DNA of 8,986 nucleotides, taken from Candidatus Omnitrophota bacterium (GTDB taxonomy: Bacteria > Omnitrophota > Gorgyraeia > Zapsychrales > JANLHA01). A program made the position numbers and the translations under genes. The stretch covers positions 1-8,986 of the forward strand of contig JAHFFS010000045.1 in assembly GCA_023247815.1 (NCBI GenBank), given 5' to 3'. This document shows positions 6,599 through 8,986 of the stretch, piece by piece. The first letter of the stretch is position 1. Each line of letters starts with the position of its first letter. Under the pieces are notes generated by a model. It did not search any database. It saw nothing but the letters and a program-made list of their open reading frames with translations, and was not told the DNA's origin.

Positions 6599-7499
6599 AT
6601 TTGACACTCTGTTCTTCCCGCCACTCAGCTTCCTTAAGCAGAAACTCCATGACCTTTTGTGTAAACTGTTCTCCTTCTTTGGCCGTGATGCTTTCGAGCT
6701 CGGCTATTTTATCAAAAATTAAATAAATTTTAACATCTTTTTCAACAATGGGTTCCAGTTCCTTAATCACTTCTGGTTCCTTTTTCTTGATTTCGACTTC
6801 GGTGACACCTTGCTGCTTCATCCGTTTCTTGGATTCCTGCAGACGATAATCCAGTTGGCGTTTGACCATTGACTTTGGAACATCAAGCTTTGATTCCTTG
6901 ATCAAATGATCGACGATCTGGTTTTCAACATCCAGACGATTGTGACGGTCTTTGTCCATCTCCATCTGCCGGGAGATCGATTCCTTGAAAGCGTCGAGAC
7001 TCGGATAACCTAACCCCTTAGCGAATTTATCATCAATCGTCAAACTTTCGTCCTGCCCCGTGCTCTTCTTGAAATAATCCAACGTCTTATTGATTTCTTC
7101 CTCAGTGACCTTGGAACTCTTGCGCTGAACTTTGATTCCTTTATAGTTTTTGATTTTAATCTCGGGCTTTAAATCAACCTGCGCCTTGAATGTGATGATC
7201 CCATCTTTGAAATTCACGTCGTGGATCTCCGGCAGATCCAAAGGAACAATATTTTCCTGCTTGATCCCCTCATGATAAACTTCCGGTATCAACTTTTTTA
7301 CGGTTTCTTCTTTGGCTAACTCACCATGCTGCCTTTCAATGACCTGCCGCGGGGCTTTGCCTTCACGGAAACCTTTAACTTTGGCAACTTTACTGAGGTC
7401 TTTATAAACCTCCTCGAGCTTTTGTGAAACACGGTCCTTGGGAATTTCAAAAGACAGCTCTCGTCTTAATGAATCCAATTTTTTGACAACGACTTTCAT
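6597..7499 (-). CDS. tig: Trigger factor, short form lacking the PPIase (FKBP) domain
   Basis: A ribosome-associated chaperone that receives nascent chains at the exit tunnel. The 300-residue length compares with about 430 for the standard protein. The N-terminal ribosome-binding domain is complete (about 1-112), with the signature GFREGKAP (43-50) followed by RQVIERQHG. The linker LKPEIKIKNYKGIKV leads to VTEEEINKTLDYFKK (131-145), which in ordinary trigger factors precedes the FKBP-type domain. Here the chain goes directly into the C-terminal substrate-binding arm, beginning TIDDKFAKGLGYPSLDAFKE (154-173) and running through helical, Lys/Glu-rich sequence to the end. About 100 residues are therefore missing cleanly, with no frameshift. 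The PPIase domain is known to be dispensable for chaperone activity in E. coli, so the protein should still work as a chaperone. The Shine-Dalgarno is weak (AAAGAAAGTGAG). It is flanked by repeat-bearing gaps and sits between lptB and clpP. Confidence 0.94.
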   Translation of the reverse strand: MKVVVKKLDSLRRELSFEIPKDRVSQKLEEVYKDLSKVAKVKGFREGKAPRQVIERQHGELAKEETVKKLIPEVYHEGIKQENIVPLDLPEIHDVNFKDGIITFKAQVDLKPEIKIKNYKGIKVQRKSSKVTEEEINKTLDYFKKSTGQDESLTIDDKFAKGLGYPSLDAFKESISRQMEMDKDRHNRLDVENQIVDHLIKESKLDVPKSMVKRQLDYRLQESKKRMKQQGVTEVEIKKKEPEVIKELEPIVEKDVKIYLIFDKIAELESITAKEGEQFTQKVMEFLLKEAEWREEQSVK

Positions 7500-7524
7500 A
7501 CGAACTCACTTTCTTTAACAGCAA

Positions 7525-7579
7525 CAAGTGACAAGTCTCAAGCATTTTTTTACCTGAGACTTGCAACTTGAGACGTGTC
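7525..7579. repeat. Inverted pair of ACTTGNN heptamer repeats forming a hairpin between lptB and tig
   Basis: The left half (7525-7545) reads CAAGTGA, CAAGTCT, CAAGCAT with period 7. The right half (7559-7579) reads ACTTGCA, ACTTGAG, ACGTGTC on the same strand, so the halves face each other. CAAGTCTCA (7532-7540) pairs perfectly with TGAGACTTG (7555-7563) around a 14-nt loop that contains a T7 run. After two non-pairing positions, CAAGT (7525-7529) pairs with ACTTG (7566-7570). The unit matches the array after tig. It has no U-tract beyond the stem in either direction, so a simple terminator is not supported. Confidence 0.65.
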
Positions 7580-7591
7580 TCTTTTTATTGT

Positions 7592-8314
7592 TTACATTTT
7601 GAACTTTTCACCCAGATAAATCCGTTTGGCCTTAGGGTCGTTGATCAACTCTTCCGACGTCCCCGAAACCAAAACCCGACCATCAGCGACCAGATAAGAA
7701 CGATCAGTAATAGCGAGGGTCTCACGCACATTATGGTCGGTTAACAAAATCCCTAAACCCCGTTTTTTTAAATCTCTGATGATCTCCTGCGCCTCTGCCA
7801 CCACGATCGGGTCGATTCCGGAAAACGGCTCATCCAATAAAAGGAAAGAGGGATTGGTCACCAGCGCCCGCGTGATTTCTAGCCTGCGACGTTCACCACC
7901 CGATAACGTATAGGCCTTGCTCTTGGCCAAATGTGTGATGTTCAACTCCTCAAGAAGGGATTCTAAACGACGATGACGTTCCCGTGGACTGATCGCGAGA
8001 GTTTCTAAAATCGCCATAATGTTTTCTTCAACGGTCAAATTACGAAAAATGGAAGTCTCCTGGGCGAGATAGCCGATCCCCAAACGACAGCGATCATGAA
8101 TTGGCTTTTTGGTGATGTCCATTTGATCAAAAAAAATCTGTCCCTCATCGGCAGCAATGATCCCCACGATCATGTAAAAAGACGTCGTCTTTCCCGCGCC
8201 GTTGGGGCCCAAAATACCGACGATCTCAGACCGGTTGACTGAGATGCTCAAGCCGTCAACCACCCGGCGGCCGCCATACGCTTTAACCAATCCTTTTGTT
8301 TCTAAGAGATTCAA
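7592..8314 (-). CDS. lptB: LPS export ABC transporter ATP-binding protein LptB
   Basis: Cytoplasmic ATPase of the LptB2FGC complex that powers extraction of lipopolysaccharide from the inner membrane. All ABC motifs are intact in 240 residues: Walker A GPNGAGKTT (36-44), Q-loop Gln85 in GYLAQE, signature LSGGE (137-141), Walker B FLLLDEP (157-163) with catalytic Glu162, and H-loop His194 in LTDHNVRET. The LptB-typical GIGYLAQETSIFRNLTVEENI and the SFLLLDEPFSGIDPI context separate it from the LivF-type relatives. The start is TTG at 8314-8312: the only nearby ATG (8322-8320) hits a stop within two codons, and the frame from TTG gives the conserved MNLLETKGLVKAYGGR terminus. An AAAGGAA ribosome site lies about 10 nt upstream, inside the end of the preceding gene. 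It is separated by 4 nt from the LptC/LptA-like gene, consistent with an lpt operon. Confidence 0.97.
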   Translation of the reverse strand: MNLLETKGLVKAYGGRRVVDGLSISVNRSEIVGILGPNGAGKTTSFYMIVGIIAADEGQIFFDQMDITKKPIHDRCRLGIGYLAQETSIFRNLTVEENIMAILETLAISPRERHRRLESLLEELNITHLAKSKAYTLSGGERRRLEITRALVTNPSFLLLDEPFSGIDPIVVAEAQEIIRDLKKRGLGILLTDHNVRETLAITDRSYLVADGRVLVSGTSEELINDPKAKRIYLGEKFKM

Positions 8315-8318
8315 GAAA

Positions 8319-8986
8319 TCATTCCTTTTGTTTGAAAGAGCCTATTGACCCTTCCCCTTCGGTGAGCATGATCAATTTCGGACGGCCCGTGAGGGTCAGC
8401 TTCTGCGACGGCCCGTCGTAAACCGCCTTGTCCGCGTAGGTCTCATTTTCACCCTGCACGATGATCACGTGACCAATGCAAATCGTTTGTTTGATCTGTT
8501 TGGTCGTCGGATCAAAATAAAGCTCCATTCTATCCGCTTTCAGCGTGCGATCACTTTGGACCGCAACCACATTGACGTTAAACACCGCCATATTTTTTGC
8601 CTGATCCACTTCCATGGGCCCGTCACAGGTCACGGTCACGACCCGTCCATCCAAAGGTTTTTCCGGTTCGGTATTGACCTTGACTGTCACATCATTGTGC
8701 ATCTGCGCGGTCTGCTGACCAGGGTGCGCGGTCAAGCCCCTGCCAACCGCCTGCATACCTTTATCAGTGATCACAACCAGATCATCGGTGCTGACCAGAT
8801 CTTTTTCCTTTTCCCAATCCAGAGAATCAGTCTTCATCGTACTGCCGCTTTCGCTGGTGATAACAACATCTTTCTCCAAATGGATTTTACCCGAGGTCTT
8901 ATCGATCGTGCCCTTTTTCGCTTTCAAATTGATGTCTTGGTCACCAAACCGGTTGGCGTCGACGTTGGTGATATCGATGTTGTTCC
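8319..8986 (-). CDS. lptC: LptC/LptA-like LPS transport protein (OstA superfamily), partial (5' end outside window)
   Basis: A periplasmic beta-jellyroll protein of the LPS transenvelope bridge. The frame is open to the right edge, and the first visible residues (NNIDITNVDANRF) already belong to the protein; the TTG at 8927 is only an internal codon. The first about 90 visible residues resemble LptC: INLKAKKGTIDKTSGKIHL, then MKTDSLDWEKEKDLVSTDDLVVI and a GRGLTAHPG turn. From about residue 110 the pattern changes to an LptA/OstA repeat: VTCDGPMEVDQAKNMAVF, TLKADRMELYFD, GHVIIVQGENETYADKAVYDG and finally KLTLTGRPKLIM. No second signal peptide or start lies between the parts, and no separate lptA is found before lptB, so one protein may supply both functions. 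Alternatively it is a long LptC and lptA lies elsewhere. The protein ends 4 nt before lptB. Confidence 0.82.
   Translation of the reverse strand, partial: NNIDITNVDANRFGDQDINLKAKKGTIDKTSGKIHLEKDVVITSESGSTMKTDSLDWEKEKDLVSTDDLVVITDKGMQAVGRGLTAHPGQQTAQMHNDVTVKVNTEPEKPLDGRVVTVTCDGPMEVDQAKNMAVFNVNVVAVQSDRTLKADRMELYFDPTTKQIKQTICIGHVIIVQGENETYADKAVYDGPSQKLTLTGRPKLIMLTEGEGSIGSFKQKE

Noticed and set aside
7525..7579. CRISPR-like repeat-spacer array
   Set aside because: The unit is only 7 nt with a 5-nt core, no spacers of CRISPR length exist and no cas genes are present.
8925..8927. TTG at 8927 as start of the LptC/LptA-like gene
   Set aside because: The frame continues upstream to the window edge with LptC-like sequence and there is no ribosome site before the TTG.

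Overview
The window reads as one long, almost gapless minus-strand gene train from a Gram-negative (LPS-exporting, outer-membrane) bacterium of moderate GC content. No plus-strand gene is supported. Gene order, the short trigger factor and the intergenic repeat style resemble uncultured Omnitrophota (OP3) or related PVC/deltaproteobacterial-type genomes. That placement is a tentative impression, not something the sequence proves.

In transcription order (right to left), the window opens with the 3' part of a periplasmic LPS-transport protein that appears to combine LptC-like and LptA-like (OstA) segments. It is followed after 4 nt by lptB, the LPS-export ATPase, which uses a TTG start. Next come tig (a trigger factor without the PPIase domain) and clpP. 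The two gaps around tig carry heptameric ACTTGNN repeats. After 3 nt follows a class V PLP aminotransferase, then serA (3-phosphoglycerate dehydrogenase), a six-TM protein resembling the CcdA/DsbD membrane domain but lacking its redox cysteines, and purA (adenylosuccinate synthetase). A GGGGAC...GTCCCC palindrome lies across the aminotransferase stop codon and the short gap before serA.

Directly after the purA stop there is a sigma70-like promoter that probably starts a second unit: an OmpA/MotB-type peptidoglycan-binding lipoprotein and a membrane-anchored coiled-coil protein that runs off the left edge.

Functionally the window joins envelope biogenesis (LPS export, a peptidoglycan-tethering lipoprotein), protein quality control (trigger factor, ClpP), serine biosynthesis (SerA plus a class V aminotransferase that may replace SerC) and purine synthesis. 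No obviously new defence or mobile system is present. The most notable points are the domain-reduced trigger factor, the cysteine-less CcdA-like protein, the LptC/LptA combination and the two families of small intergenic repeats.
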